Shown: in pieces, positions 26,975 through 36,414 of the stretch
How the letters are laid out: every line of letters starts with the position of its first letter
Numbering within the stretch: the first letter of the stretch is position 1
From: Cryobacterium arcticum
GTDB lineage: Bacteria; Actinomycetota; Actinomycetes; Actinomycetales; Microbacteriaceae
Length of the DNA stretch: 64,000 bases
NCBI RefSeq assembly: GCF_001679725.1
Contig: NZ_CP016282.1
Location: forward strand, 930,001-994,000
Direction of reading: 5' to 3'
Notes under the pieces: model-generated
Database searches by the model: none
What the model saw: the letters and a program-made list of their open reading frames with translations, nothing else
Told to the model about the DNA's origin: nothing
Position numbers and translations under genes: made by a program

Positions 26975-28039
26975 ATGCAACTGGGACGAGTCGGGGGACA
27001 GACGGCGCCGGGGGAGAGCCCCGAGTGGACCTTCGTGGTCGGCCGCGGTTTCCTGGTGGTGGTGCCCGTCAGCACGCCCACCCCTGTCGTCGCTGCCCTG
27101 CACGGTCTGGCCGCGGAGTCCGTCGTGCCGATCGAGGATCTGGTGGCCCTGATCCCGCTCGGTGGCCTGGACGACGTGGACTCGTTCGCGGTGATCGTGC
27201 CCGGTCTGCCGCCCGAGACCGCGCGGGCAACCGACGGGCCGCCGCACGACGGGATCCCGGTGCACGCCCTGGTGCGAGGCGCCCTCGCCGTGGATGTCTT
27301 CTCCATCGGCGGGTCGCGCCGGTTCACCGACCGCAATATCAGGCCGTGGCTGCTGGCGGAGTTCCAGGCCGTGACCGGTCTTGTGATCGGATCACCGCTG
27401 GCCGCCGTCGCCCGGACGCACCAGCTCGGCGCCGGCCGGGTGCTCGGCGAGGGAATCGACGCCGGTGACACCCTGTTCTGGTCGGTCGCCGGCCGCGGCG
27501 CCGGGGCGGCCGACACGGTCCTCCGCCCCCGAAGGATCGTGGATGACACCGTGCTCCTCACCCGCACCGGGGACCCCGACGAACGACGGGCCGCGGCCCC
27601 GCTCGGCGGCAGCGCCAACGACGCGGCGGTGATCCACGACCGAACCGCCGACAGTCGAACCGTCGATAGCAGTGCCGATCCGGATGCCGCACCGCCCGGG
27701 CCATGCGGCTTCCGGTTGGCCACCGGCCGGGAGGCCAGGCTCGACCGGGTGTACCGGATCGGGCGGAACCCCCGCACCCGCCGCATCCCAGCCGGAGAGA
27801 TTCTGGAGTTGGTGACGGTGGACTCGCCCAACGCTCTCGTGTCGGGCAACCACCTCGAAATCCGGCAGACCGGCACCGCTGTGGTGCTCACCGATCTCGG
27901 CTCCACCAACGGCACACTCGTGCGATTCGCCCTCGGCCGCACCCAGAGACTGCGCTCCGGAGCCTCCCTCACAGTGCTGCCCGGTACGACGGTGGACATC
28001 GGGGACGGTAACCTGATCGAGATACTGCCAGCGGGCTGA
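26975..28039 (+). CDS. FHA domain protein, first gene of the PFNA-like cluster
   Basis: This 354-residue protein has a C-terminal FHA phosphothreonine-binding domain (about residues 258-354): YRIGRNPRTR supplies the Gly-Arg, SGNHLEIRQ the conserved Ser/His, and DLGSTNGTLV the Asn. The first 250 residues have no motif I recognise; they begin LGRVGGQTAPGESPEWTFVVG and are predicted as mixed alpha/beta. A GAGGGAG site precedes ATG 26975, although the frame is open further upstream. It is followed by PP2C phosphatase and kinase genes, so the likely ligand is a phosphorylated partner in the cluster. Confidence 0.85.
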   Translation: MQLGRVGGQTAPGESPEWTFVVGRGFLVVVPVSTPTPVVAALHGLAAESVVPIEDLVALIPLGGLDDVDSFAVIVPGLPPETARATDGPPHDGIPVHALVRGALAVDVFSIGGSRRFTDRNIRPWLLAEFQAVTGLVIGSPLAAVARTHQLGAGRVLGEGIDAGDTLFWSVAGRGAGAADTVLRPRRIVDDTVLLTRTGDPDERRAAAPLGGSANDAAVIHDRTADSRTVDSSADPDAAPPGPCGFRLATGREARLDRVYRIGRNPRTRRIPAGEILELVTVDSPNALVSGNHLEIRQTGTAVVLTDLGSTNGTLVRFALGRTQRLRSGASLTVLPGTTVDIGDGNLIEILPAG

Positions 28040-28087
28040 GCGTCGCTCGTTGACTAGCCGCACGTTCGCATTCGGAAGGCACCACCC

Positions 28088-28942
28088 GTGACCCAGATAG
28101 GTCAAGGCTCTCCCAGCCACACGATCGCGCTCCCCGCGGTGAAGAAATCAGTCACCCTGGCGTGGTCCGCGCTCACCGACGTCGGTCACCGCCGCGAGGT
28201 CAATGAAGACAGCCTGGTGACGGCGTGGCCCGTGTTCGCGGTCGCCGACGGCATGGGCGGCCACTCGGCCGGCGATGTCGCCAGCAAGGCCGTGGTCACA
28301 CGGCTAGCCGAACTCGGCGGCACCCCGACCACCACGGCGGAGTCGCTCAACCAGGCACTCGCCCTGGCCGTGGACGACATGAAGGCCGGTGAGGGTGTCA
28401 CCGACCTCGGCACCGGAACCACCGTCACCGGCGTGGCCCTGGCCATCGTCTCGGATGCCGCGCAACTCATCGCCTTCAACATCGGCGACTCCCGGGTCTA
28501 CCAGCTCACCTCCGGGGTGCTGGAGCAGGTGACCATCGACCACTCCGTGGTGCAGGAACTCGTGGACGCCGGCCGGATCACCCGCGAAGAAGCGGATGTG
28601 CACCCGCACGGCAACGTGATCACCCGCGCCGTCGGTTTCCACGAACCGCCGGTGCCGGACTACCGGATCCTCCCGCTGCACGAGGGCCTGCGCATCCTGG
28701 TCTGCTCCGACGGCCTCACCAAGGAACTCACGGCGTACGGCATCCGGCACTTCCTGATGTCGAACCCGAACGCGGACGACGCCGTGTCCGCCCTCGTGAC
28801 CGCCGCGCTCGAGAACGGCGGCCGCGACAACGTGACCGCGATCGTGCTCGACGTGCTGGCCGTGGACGATCTCGAGGGCGAGCCCGACCCGGCCGACGAG
28901 CGCGAGGGCGGCGACGCGGCCGACGACGCCTCCCGGACCTGA
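28088..28942 (+). CDS. PP2C-family protein serine/threonine phosphatase
   Basis: This 284-residue soluble phosphatase has the PPM fold: GHRREVNEDS (metal-linked N39-D41), FAVADGMGGHSAGDVAS (D54, G55), VCSDGLTKEL (D208) and GGRDNVTAIVLDV (D247). All metal ligands of the dinuclear site are present. It has no transmembrane segment, unlike PstP of mycobacteria. The C-terminal tail (residues 260-284) is Asp/Glu-rich. GTG 28088 has a GGAAGG site. It lies between an FHA gene and a Ser/Thr kinase and is most likely the phosphatase that opposes that kinase. Confidence 0.93.
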   Translation: MTQIGQGSPSHTIALPAVKKSVTLAWSALTDVGHRREVNEDSLVTAWPVFAVADGMGGHSAGDVASKAVVTRLAELGGTPTTTAESLNQALALAVDDMKAGEGVTDLGTGTTVTGVALAIVSDAAQLIAFNIGDSRVYQLTSGVLEQVTIDHSVVQELVDAGRITREEADVHPHGNVITRAVGFHEPPVPDYRILPLHEGLRILVCSDGLTKELTAYGIRHFLMSNPNADDAVSALVTAALENGGRDNVTAIVLDVLAVDDLEGEPDPADEREGGDAADDASRT

Positions 28943-29062
28943 ATGCCCACGGCCATAGAATTGAGCCGGGTGGTCGTTTACCCGTGACGACGCCCGACAC
29001 ACCGTAACCGGCAAGCAATCCGGCGCGAGAGCGACCGGCCGACACGAACCACGGGAGGCGCC

Positions 29063-30484
29063 ATGGCAGGACGACTGCCGTCGACGCCCCCGGCGCTGCC
29101 GGGGTTCTCCTACCTGCGTCTGCTGGGCTCCGGCGGATTCGCGGATGTGTTCCTGTACGAACAGAACCTGCCACGCCGCCAGGTGGCCGTGAAGGTCCTC
29201 CTCGCCGAGGTCGTCAGCGACCCCGTGCAGCGACTGTTCCAGGCCGAGGCCAACCTGATGGCGCAGCTGTCCGCGCACCCGTCCGTGCTCACGGTCTTCC
29301 AGGCCGGCGTGTCGGCCGACGGCCGGCCCTACCTGGTGATGGAGTACTGCTCCAGCGCCCTCGAGGAGCGGTACCGCTCCGGCCGATTGCCCATCTCCGA
29401 GCTGCTCCGCATCGGCGTGACGATATCCAGCGCCGTGGAGACCGCCCACCGGGCCGGCGTGCTGCACCGCGACATCAAGCCGTCGAACATCCTGATCACC
29501 GCGTACGGGCATCCGGTGCTGGCCGACTTCGGCATCGCGGCGACACTGGGCGAGGTGGAGGCGGCCGACCAGGTCGGCCTGTCGATCCCCTGGTCGGCGC
29601 CCGAGGTACTGCTCGAGGACTGCGCCGGGTCGGTCGCCGCCGAGGTCTGGTCGCTGGGCGCGACCCTGTACACGTTGCTGTCCGGCCGGTCACCGTTCGA
29701 GGTGCCCGGCGACCAGAACAGCCCTGCCCAGCTCATCTCCCGCATCGGCAAGGCGGCGTTGCCGGCCATCGGACGGGCCGATGTGCCCCCGCGCCTCGAG
29801 CTACTGCTGGCCAGGGCGCTGTCCAAGCGGAGCGAGCGCCGGCCGGCGAGCGCTCTCGAATTCGCCCGGGAGCTGCAGGCCGTCGAGGCCGAACTCGGAC
29901 TTCCGCAGACGCCGCTCGAGCTGGCCAGCGCCGAGTGGGAGGCGCAGGCGGCCGGTGATTCGGCCGATCAGACCCGCATCACCGCCCTGGTGAGCGTGGC
30001 CGCCCGGCCCGAGCGGCGCCGGCGCCGCGAGCCCGGCACCCGCCCGGCCCCGGTGGTGGCCGCGACGGCCGTGACCCGGCGGCCACGGCGCCTGATCGTC
30101 GCGGCCGTCGTGGGCGGTGTGCTCGTCACCGGCGTGATGGCCGGGGCCCTGCTCATCGGCCCGTTGCTCGCCCCGCCGGCTGTGAGCACCGGCACGACCG
30201 GGATTCCCCGGGTGAGCGACGTGGCCGGCAGCGGCTCGGACGGCACCGTGGTGTTCAGCTGGGCCGACCCTGGCACCGTGCCGGGTGACAGCTACCTGGT
30301 GCGCCTCGGCACCGGCGAGACCAGCCTGCAGCGCGGTACCGAGTTCACCGTGCAGACCGACAGCGCCCAGCCCGGTGCAGGCCAGGCCGAACCGGTGTGC
30401 GTCACCGTGAGCGTCAACCGCGACGGCCGCACCGGCGCTGCCAGCACCGAGAAATGCGTCGACCCCGGCGAGTTCGATCGATGA
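29063..30484 (+). CDS. Membrane Ser/Thr protein kinase with an Fn3-like ectodomain
   Basis: This 473-residue kinase has a cytoplasmic Hanks-type domain (residues about 15-285): Gly loop LLGSGGFADV, K44 in VAVKV, catalytic D137 in HRDIKPSN, and D155 in DFGIA. A basic linker (about 310-343) leads to one membrane segment (about 344-370) and a roughly 100-residue outer domain (VSDVAGSGSDGTVVFSWADPG then SYLVRLG) that looks like a fibronectin type III fold. There are no PASTA repeats. The ATGA overlap couples it to the giant Ig/Fn3 gene. It corresponds to the Pkb2 position in the bifidobacterial PFNA cluster. Confidence 0.92.
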   Translation: MAGRLPSTPPALPGFSYLRLLGSGGFADVFLYEQNLPRRQVAVKVLLAEVVSDPVQRLFQAEANLMAQLSAHPSVLTVFQAGVSADGRPYLVMEYCSSALEERYRSGRLPISELLRIGVTISSAVETAHRAGVLHRDIKPSNILITAYGHPVLADFGIAATLGEVEAADQVGLSIPWSAPEVLLEDCAGSVAAEVWSLGATLYTLLSGRSPFEVPGDQNSPAQLISRIGKAALPAIGRADVPPRLELLLARALSKRSERRPASALEFARELQAVEAELGLPQTPLELASAEWEAQAAGDSADQTRITALVSVAARPERRRRREPGTRPAPVVAATAVTRRPRRLIVAAVVGGVLVTGVMAGALLIGPLLAPPAVSTGTTGIPRVSDVAGSGSDGTVVFSWADPGTVPGDSYLVRLGTGETSLQRGTEFTVQTDSAQPGAGQAEPVCVTVSVNRDGRTGAASTEKCVDPGEFDR

Positions 30485-33400
30485 TGCGCGCCTGGCTCGC
30501 CGGCCACCGCTCGCTCGCTGCGACCATCACAGGCGGCACCGTCGTGACGGCCCTCGTCGTGACCCTCGCCGTCGTCTCCGGCGGGTACTCCGCCCAGAAG
30601 GTCGACCTCGGCGATGCAGCGGTCTGGGTGTCCAGCGAGACCAGGCAGCTCGTGGGCCGGGTCAACACGGAGATCGCCGAGCTGAACACCGTGGTGCCGG
30701 TCGAGTCCGACTCCAGCACCGTGGTGCAGAGCGGCGGCACCGTCCTCGTCGTGGACAGCAACACCGGCACCGTCGGCATCCTCGACCCTGCCACGGCGAC
30801 CCTGGCCGACAGTGTGGCCCTGCCGCCGGGCGCCCCCGAGGTGCAGCTGGCCGGCGACCTCGCCGCGATCTGGTCCGACGGTGACCTGTGGACCACCACA
30901 GCCGGCGCGCTGGCCGATTTCGACAGCACGATGGAACCCGCTCTCACGCTCGGCGACGGCACGCTGTTCAGCCTCGCCCCCTCCGGTGAGCTGTTCGCGT
31001 TCACCCCGGCCACGCAGGCCCTGGTGCGCATCGACCCCGACCGCGCCGACGCCGTGACCGAGACGACCACGCTCGCCGCCGGCGAACCCGACGACGCCTA
31101 CCAGCTCAGCCAGGTGAACGGCAGCTGGGCCCTGCTCAACGCGACGACGGGCATCCTGCTGCTGGCCAGCGGCGCCGTCGACCTTGCCGAATCCCTGGGC
31201 ACGGATGCCGAGCCCCGGCTGCAGGATGCGGCCACCGGCGGCGACCGGGTCCTCATCGCCCACAGTGCGGGCCTGATCGCCGTGCCGGTGGGCGGCGGGG
31301 CGGCCACGGAACTCCTCCCCGACGGCGCCGCGGCGGGCGCCCCGGCCCGGCCCGCGATCTCGGGGCTGTGCGCGTATGCGTCCTGGGCCGACGGCACCGC
31401 CTGGCAGGCCTGCGGCATCGGCTCCCCGGCCGGGAACACCGCCACCCTCGTCGGACTCAACGGCGACGCCCGCCTGGACTACCGGCAGAACGGCAGCCGG
31501 CTGCTGCTCAACGACTCCCGCAGCGGCACCACCTGGAACGTCCAGGACGGCAACACCGTCATCGACAACTGGGACGACCTCATCGACCCGGTCTCCGACC
31601 GGCAGGTGGTCACCGAGGCCACCGACGACAGCCCGCCGGAGTACGAGGACACCCAGGCGCCGCCCGTGGCCGTCGACGACGACTTCGGCGCCCGCCCGGG
31701 CCGCACCGTCACGCTTCCCGTGCTGCTGAACGACTACGACCCCAACAACGACGTGCTCGTGATCGACACCGTCAGCCAACCACCGGCGAGCCAGGGCCGG
31801 GTGGAGCTCGTCGCCGCCAACCAGCAACTCCAGCTCACCCTCACCGCCGACGCCACGGGCATCCTCACCTTCGACTACACGATCAGCGACGGGCGCGGCG
31901 GCAGCGACTCGGCCCGCGTGACCGTGACCGTACGCGGCCCCGACGAGAACTCGCCGCCGCAGCAGGTGCGGCAGACTCGCGCGACGGTCGAGGCCGGCGG
32001 CCGGGTCGGAAGCCAGGTCCTCGGCGACTGGGTCGACCCGGACGGCGACCCCTTCTACCTCACCGCCGCCACCGCGATCGCCCCGGACATCGCCACCGCC
32101 ACCCCGCAGGGCCTGGTGGTGTTCACTGACGCGGGCGGTGGCGGCACCGAGGCGCAGGTCGGCCTCGTCGTCTCCGACGGCAGCCTCACCGGCACGGGCA
32201 CCCTCGACGTGACCGTGCGCCCCGCCGGCACGGTTCCGCTCGTCGCCGACGGCTTCGCCGTGCGCGTCACCGCGGGCACCGAGGTGACGGTGTCCCCGCT
32301 CGAGCACGCCCGCGGCGGGGCCGGCCCGCTGCGGCTCGGCGCCGTGCCGGCCCGGCCCGACGTCACCATCACCGCCGACTTCGCCGGCGGCACCTTCCGC
32401 TTCGCCAGCGACGCGGTGGGGGTGCACTACCTCGACTACGCCGTGACCGACGGGGTGGCCACGGTCACCGGCATCATCCGGGTGGATGTCGCCCCTGCGC
32501 CGGACGGCCCCGGCCGGCCCATCACGGTGCCGCACACCGCCTTCCTCCGCGCCCAGCAGCCCACCGTGATCGATGTGCTGGCGACCGACATCGACCCGGC
32601 CGGGGGAGTGCTCTTGGTCACCGGAAGCAGCAACCAGCCCGCCGTCAGCGGCCTGACCGTCGAGATCCTCGACCAGCACCTGCTGCGGGTCACGCTGACC
32701 CGGCCGCTGCCCGCCGGTACGACCGGCTTCGACTACACGGTGAGCAACGGACTGGCCGAGGCCACCGGCACCGTCACCGTGATCGAGATCCCGGCGGCGA
32801 GCACCCGGCAGCCGCCCGTAGCGACCCCGGACACCGTCTCGGTACGGGTGGGCGACACCGTCGACATCCCCGTGCTCGCCAACGACGAGCATCCGGATGG
32901 TGACGAGCTCACCCTCGACCCCGCCCTGACCACCCCGCTGCCGGCCGGCGCCGGGCTGCTCTTCGCATCCGGCCGGGTGCTGCGCTACCTGGCACCGCTG
33001 ACCGCGGGCAACTTCACCGCCGTCTACCGGGTGAACGCGCCGGACGGCCAATTCGCCGACGCGGAGGTGCGCATCTCCGTGCGGGAGGCAGACCTCGCCA
33101 CCAACAACCCGCCCCGGCCCACCACGGTGACCGCGCGGGTGCTCGCCGGCGACACCGTGCGCATCCCCATCCCGCGCACGGGTATCGACCCCGACGGCGA
33201 CTCCGTGCAGCTGCTCGGCCAGGAGACCAACCCGGAGAAGGGCGCCGTCATCTCGTCGGACGCCGACTCGCTCAGCTACCGCGCCGGGGACTACTCGGCC
33301 GGAACCGACACCTTCACCTACGCCGTCATCGACGCCCTCGGCGCCCGTGCCGTCGGCACCGTGCGGGTGGGCATCAGCCCGCGCCCGGACGGCGCCCGCA

Positions 33401-36400
33401 ACCCCGTCGCCGTGCCCGACGAGGTGACGGTGCGGCCCGGCTCCCGGGTCTCCGTGCGGGTGCTCGGCAACGACTCCGACCCCGACGGCGGCGCGCTGAC
33501 CATCACGGGCGTCGACGCGACCGGCAGCGGAGACGCCCAAGCCGGCACCGCGACCGTGGACGGCGACCTCATCGTGGTGAAGGCGCCGACGGTCGAGGGC
33601 CGGTTCGGCTTCGTCTACGAGATCCAGAACGACCGCGGCGGTTCGGGCTCGGCGTTCCTCACCGTCGTCGTGGCCGCGAACGCCCCGCGCGCCCACCCCG
33701 AGGCCGCCGACACCCGGCTCACCCTGTCGGATGTGCTCGGCCGTGCCACCGTGGACGTCGACGTGCTGGCCCGGGTGTTCTTCGCCGAGGGTCCGGCGCG
33801 CTCGTTGACCCTGGCGGTGCTGCCCGGCAACGCTGCGGCCGGAGCCGCGAGCGTCACCGACGCCCAGCGCATCCGGGTCACCGTGGGCAAGACCAGCCAG
33901 ATCATCCCGTTCAGCGTCACCCACCCGCAGGACCCGGGGATCGTGTCCTACGCGTTCGTGTGGGTGCCGGGCACCGACGACGCCCTCCCGCAGCTGCGGG
34001 CCGGCGCGGCCAAGCTCGTCGTGGCCAGCGAGGCGACCCTGACCATCGACATCAACGACTACGTCGTGGCGGTGGGGGATGCGCCCGTGCAGCTCACCGA
34101 CCGCAACACCGTGCGCGCCACCCACGCGAACGGCGCCGAGCTCAGCACGGGCCCCCGCACCCTCAGCTTCACCAGCGCCGACCAGTACTTCGGCCCGGCC
34201 TCGATCTCCTTCGAGGTCACCGACGGCGCCAGCCCCACCGACCCGGCCGGCCGCACCGCCACGATTGTGCTGCCCATCACGGTGACGCCCCGGGAGAACC
34301 AACCGCCCGCATTCGACGGCGCCCTGATCGACTTCGAACCCGGCCAGGAGAAGGTCATCGACCTGGCCCGGCTCACCTCCTACCCCTACCCGGACGACCG
34401 GGACGAGCTCGCCTTCACCGTGCTCGACCCGCAGCCCACCGGATTCGACTACTCGCTGGCCGGCAGCCTGCTCACGGTGCGCGCCCTCGAGGGCACGATC
34501 AAGGGCAGCAGCAGCTCGGTGACCATCGGGGTGCGCGATGCCCTCTCGGCGGGCAAAGCCGGCCGGATCGTGCTCGGCGTCGTGGCGTCGACCCGGCCCC
34601 TGGCCGTGCCCGTGACGGATGCGGCGATCGCGCCGCGCGGGCGCAGCACCGTCATCGACGTGCTCGCCAACGACGGCGCCGCGAACCCGTTCCCCGCCGT
34701 GCCGCTGCGGGTCGTCGCGGTGCAGGGCCTGGACTCCGCCGCGCTACCGGCCGGGGTATCGATCAGTCCGAGCGCCGACAACAACCGGCTCACCGTGCGG
34801 GTGTCCGGTGACGCCCTGCCCACCGACACCACCCTGCAGTACCAGGTGGCCGATGCCACGGGCGACCCCGACCGCTACACCTGGGGCCTGGTGCGGATCT
34901 CGGTGCAGGACGTGCCCGAGCCCGTCACGGGGCTCCGCGCCACGGGCTTCGGCGACGGCAGGATCACCGTGGCCTTCAACCCCGGCCCGGCGAACAACGC
35001 GCCCATCACCGGCTACCAGCTGAGCACCGTCGACGCCGCCACCGGCCGTGCCCTCGGCAGCACCTCCTGCGCCTCCACCTCCTGCACGCTGAGCACCCCG
35101 GGCAACGGCCAGGCCAACGCCGTGCGGGTCGGCGTCACCGCCCGCAACAGCATCGGCGACTCCTCCGACACGACCCTCGCCCAGACTGTGTGGTCCGACG
35201 TGATCCCGGCGGCGCCGACCGGGCTCACCGCGGCGCCCCTGGATGCCGGGCTGCTGCTCTCCTGGAACGTCGTCGCGCCGACCGGCGGGGGCACCGGCAT
35301 CCGCGGCTACCAGGTGAGCGTTGCCGGCACGATTCAGCCCGAGGTGAGCGCCACCGGCGCGCACTGCGACGGCACCCGGTGCACCCTCACGGTGAGCGGC
35401 CTGCAGAACGGAACCAGCGTCGAGTACACCGTCAGCGCCCGGAACGACGCCTACCCGGCGCTGTCCAGCTGGAACAGCACGGCCGCCACCGGGCAGCCCT
35501 ACGGCCCAGCGCAGGCCGGCGGCATCACCGCGACCGCCGCCGACAGCACCGGCGCCGTGACCGTGGGCTGGGACGGCTTCGCCGACCGCGGCGACGCCAT
35601 CGCCGGGTACTACGTGCAACGCATCAGCGGGGACACCGTGCCCACCGGCGCGCAGGCCTGCACGGTCAGCACCCCGGCGCCCGGCACCGTGACCGCACCG
35701 CGCGCCGGCGGCCCAGTGCTCGAGCAGAAGAGCGTGCCGGCCGGGGGGCGCAGCGCCGTGTTCGACGGTCTGCTGGCCGACAACGGCAACTATTCGTTCG
35801 TCGTGTGGGGCTACAACCGGGCCGGCTGCGCCGCGACGACGGTCGCCACAGTGCTCGTGCGGCCGGCGCCCACCGCGATCGGCGACGTGCGCGGCGGCAT
35901 GGAGAAGAAGGGTGACGCCTGGGACTACCACCTCACCTCGGCGAGCCCGTCGGCCGGGGTCGACCACTACGACATCCGCGCCGGCGACGGCAGCGGCGCG
36001 GTGCAGAGCATCCCGACGGCGAACGCCTGGCCCCGGGAACTGCTCGGGCTCCCGTTCGGCTCCACGGTGTCGTTCCAGTTGCGCGCATGCACGGTCTGGG
36101 GCAGCTGCGGGCCGTGGTCCGCCGCGACGACCGCGCCGGAGGCATCCGTGAGCTTCACCGTCACCGGACTGGAATACGACGGCACCGCCGGCCGGTTCTC
36201 CTGGACCGGAGCGCCCGCCAACGGCGGACTGCCGGCCGGATTCGACTGCGCCGTGGCCGGTTCGCCGGCGCCGAGGACGCCAGCCGACAGCAGCACGACC
36301 TGCACACTGCCCGCCCCGCTGCCCGCCAGCGGAACCGTGGTGCTCACCGTGACGGTGAACGGCCACTCCTTCGACTACACCCGCCCGATCCCGACGAAAG

Positions 36401-36414
36401 CGATCACACCATGA
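30481..36414 (+). CDS. Giant membrane-anchored Ig-like/Fn3 repeat protein (1977 aa)
   Basis: The N-terminus has a short cytoplasmic tail and one membrane segment (about residues 14-35), so the rest is outside. Residues 40-390 resemble a beta-propeller-like region with GDGTLFSLAPSGELFAF-type strands. Residues 395-1478 hold at least six cadherin-/Ig-like repeats marked by LNDYDPNND, ATDIDPAGG, ANDEHPDGD, TGIDPDGDS and GNDSDPDGG, which are calcium-site-like loops. From residue 1479 (PEPVTGLRATG) two or three Fn3 domains follow. There is no LPXTG or C-terminal anchor. It corresponds to the fn3 gene of the PFNA cluster. Start: ATG 30481, overlapping the kinase stop; ATG 30484 is also possible. Ligand unknown. 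Confidence 0.9.
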   Translation: MMRAWLAGHRSLAATITGGTVVTALVVTLAVVSGGYSAQKVDLGDAAVWVSSETRQLVGRVNTEIAELNTVVPVESDSSTVVQSGGTVLVVDSNTGTVGILDPATATLADSVALPPGAPEVQLAGDLAAIWSDGDLWTTTAGALADFDSTMEPALTLGDGTLFSLAPSGELFAFTPATQALVRIDPDRADAVTETTTLAAGEPDDAYQLSQVNGSWALLNATTGILLLASGAVDLAESLGTDAEPRLQDAATGGDRVLIAHSAGLIAVPVGGGAATELLPDGAAAGAPARPAISGLCAYASWADGTAWQACGIGSPAGNTATLVGLNGDARLDYRQNGSRLLLNDSRSGTTWNVQDGNTVIDNWDDLIDPVSDRQVVTEATDDSPPEYEDTQAPPVAVDDDFGARPGRTVTLPVLLNDYDPNNDVLVIDTVSQPPASQGRVELVAANQQLQLTLTADATGILTFDYTISDGRGGSDSARVTVTVRGPDENSPPQQVRQTRATVEAGGRVGSQVLGDWVDPDGDPFYLTAATAIAPDIATATPQGLVVFTDAGGGGTEAQVGLVVSDGSLTGTGTLDVTVRPAGTVPLVADGFAVRVTAGTEVTVSPLEHARGGAGPLRLGAVPARPDVTITADFAGGTFRFASDAVGVHYLDYAVTDGVATVTGIIRVDVAPAPDGPGRPITVPHTAFLRAQQPTVIDVLATDIDPAGGVLLVTGSSNQPAVSGLTVEILDQHLLRVTLTRPLPAGTTGFDYTVSNGLAEATGTVTVIEIPAASTRQPPVATPDTVSVRVGDTVDIPVLANDEHPDGDELTLDPALTTPLPAGAGLLFASGRVLRYLAPLTAGNFTAVYRVNAPDGQFADAEVRISVREADLATNNPPRPTTVTARVLAGDTVRIPIPRTGIDPDGDSVQLLGQETNPEKGAVISSDADSLSYRAGDYSAGTDTFTYAVIDALGARAVGTVRVGISPRPDGARNPVAVPDEVTVRPGSRVSVRVLGNDSDPDGGALTITGVDATGSGDAQAGTATVDGDLIVVKAPTVEGRFGFVYEIQNDRGGSGSAFLTVVVAANAPRAHPEAADTRLTLSDVLGRATVDVDVLARVFFAEGPARSLTLAVLPGNAAAGAASVTDAQRIRVTVGKTSQIIPFSVTHPQDPGIVSYAFVWVPGTDDALPQLRAGAAKLVVASEATLTIDINDYVVAVGDAPVQLTDRNTVRATHANGAELSTGPRTLSFTSADQYFGPASISFEVTDGASPTDPAGRTATIVLPITVTPRENQPPAFDGALIDFEPGQEKVIDLARLTSYPYPDDRDELAFTVLDPQPTGFDYSLAGSLLTVRALEGTIKGSSSSVTIGVRDALSAGKAGRIVLGVVASTRPLAVPVTDAAIAPRGRSTVIDVLANDGAANPFPAVPLRVVAVQGLDSAALPAGVSISPSADNNRLTVRVSGDALPTDTTLQYQVADATGDPDRYTWGLVRISVQDVPEPVTGLRATGFGDGRITVAFNPGPANNAPITGYQLSTVDAATGRALGSTSCASTSCTLSTPGNGQANAVRVGVTARNSIGDSSDTTLAQTVWSDVIPAAPTGLTAAPLDAGLLLSWNVVAPTGGGTGIRGYQVSVAGTIQPEVSATGAHCDGTRCTLTVSGLQNGTSVEYTVSARNDAYPALSSWNSTAATGQPYGPAQAGGITATAADSTGAVTVGWDGFADRGDAIAGYYVQRISGDTVPTGAQACTVSTPAPGTVTAPRAGGPVLEQKSVPAGGRSAVFDGLLADNGNYSFVVWGYNRAGCAATTVATVLVRPAPTAIGDVRGGMEKKGDAWDYHLTSASPSAGVDHYDIRAGDGSGAVQSIPTANAWPRELLGLPFGSTVSFQLRACTVWGSCGPWSAATTAPEASVSFTVTGLEYDGTAGRFSWTGAPANGGLPAGFDCAVAGSPAPRTPADSSTTCTLPAPLPASGTVVLTVTVNGHSFDYTRPIPTKAITP

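Noticed and set aside
30292-34302. A 1336-residue open frame opposite the giant Ig/Fn3 gene
   Set aside because: Its composition (Gly/Arg/Val/His repeats) is that of antisense of high-GC coding DNA; the plus-strand frame has a membrane helix, domain motifs and overlaps with its neighbours.
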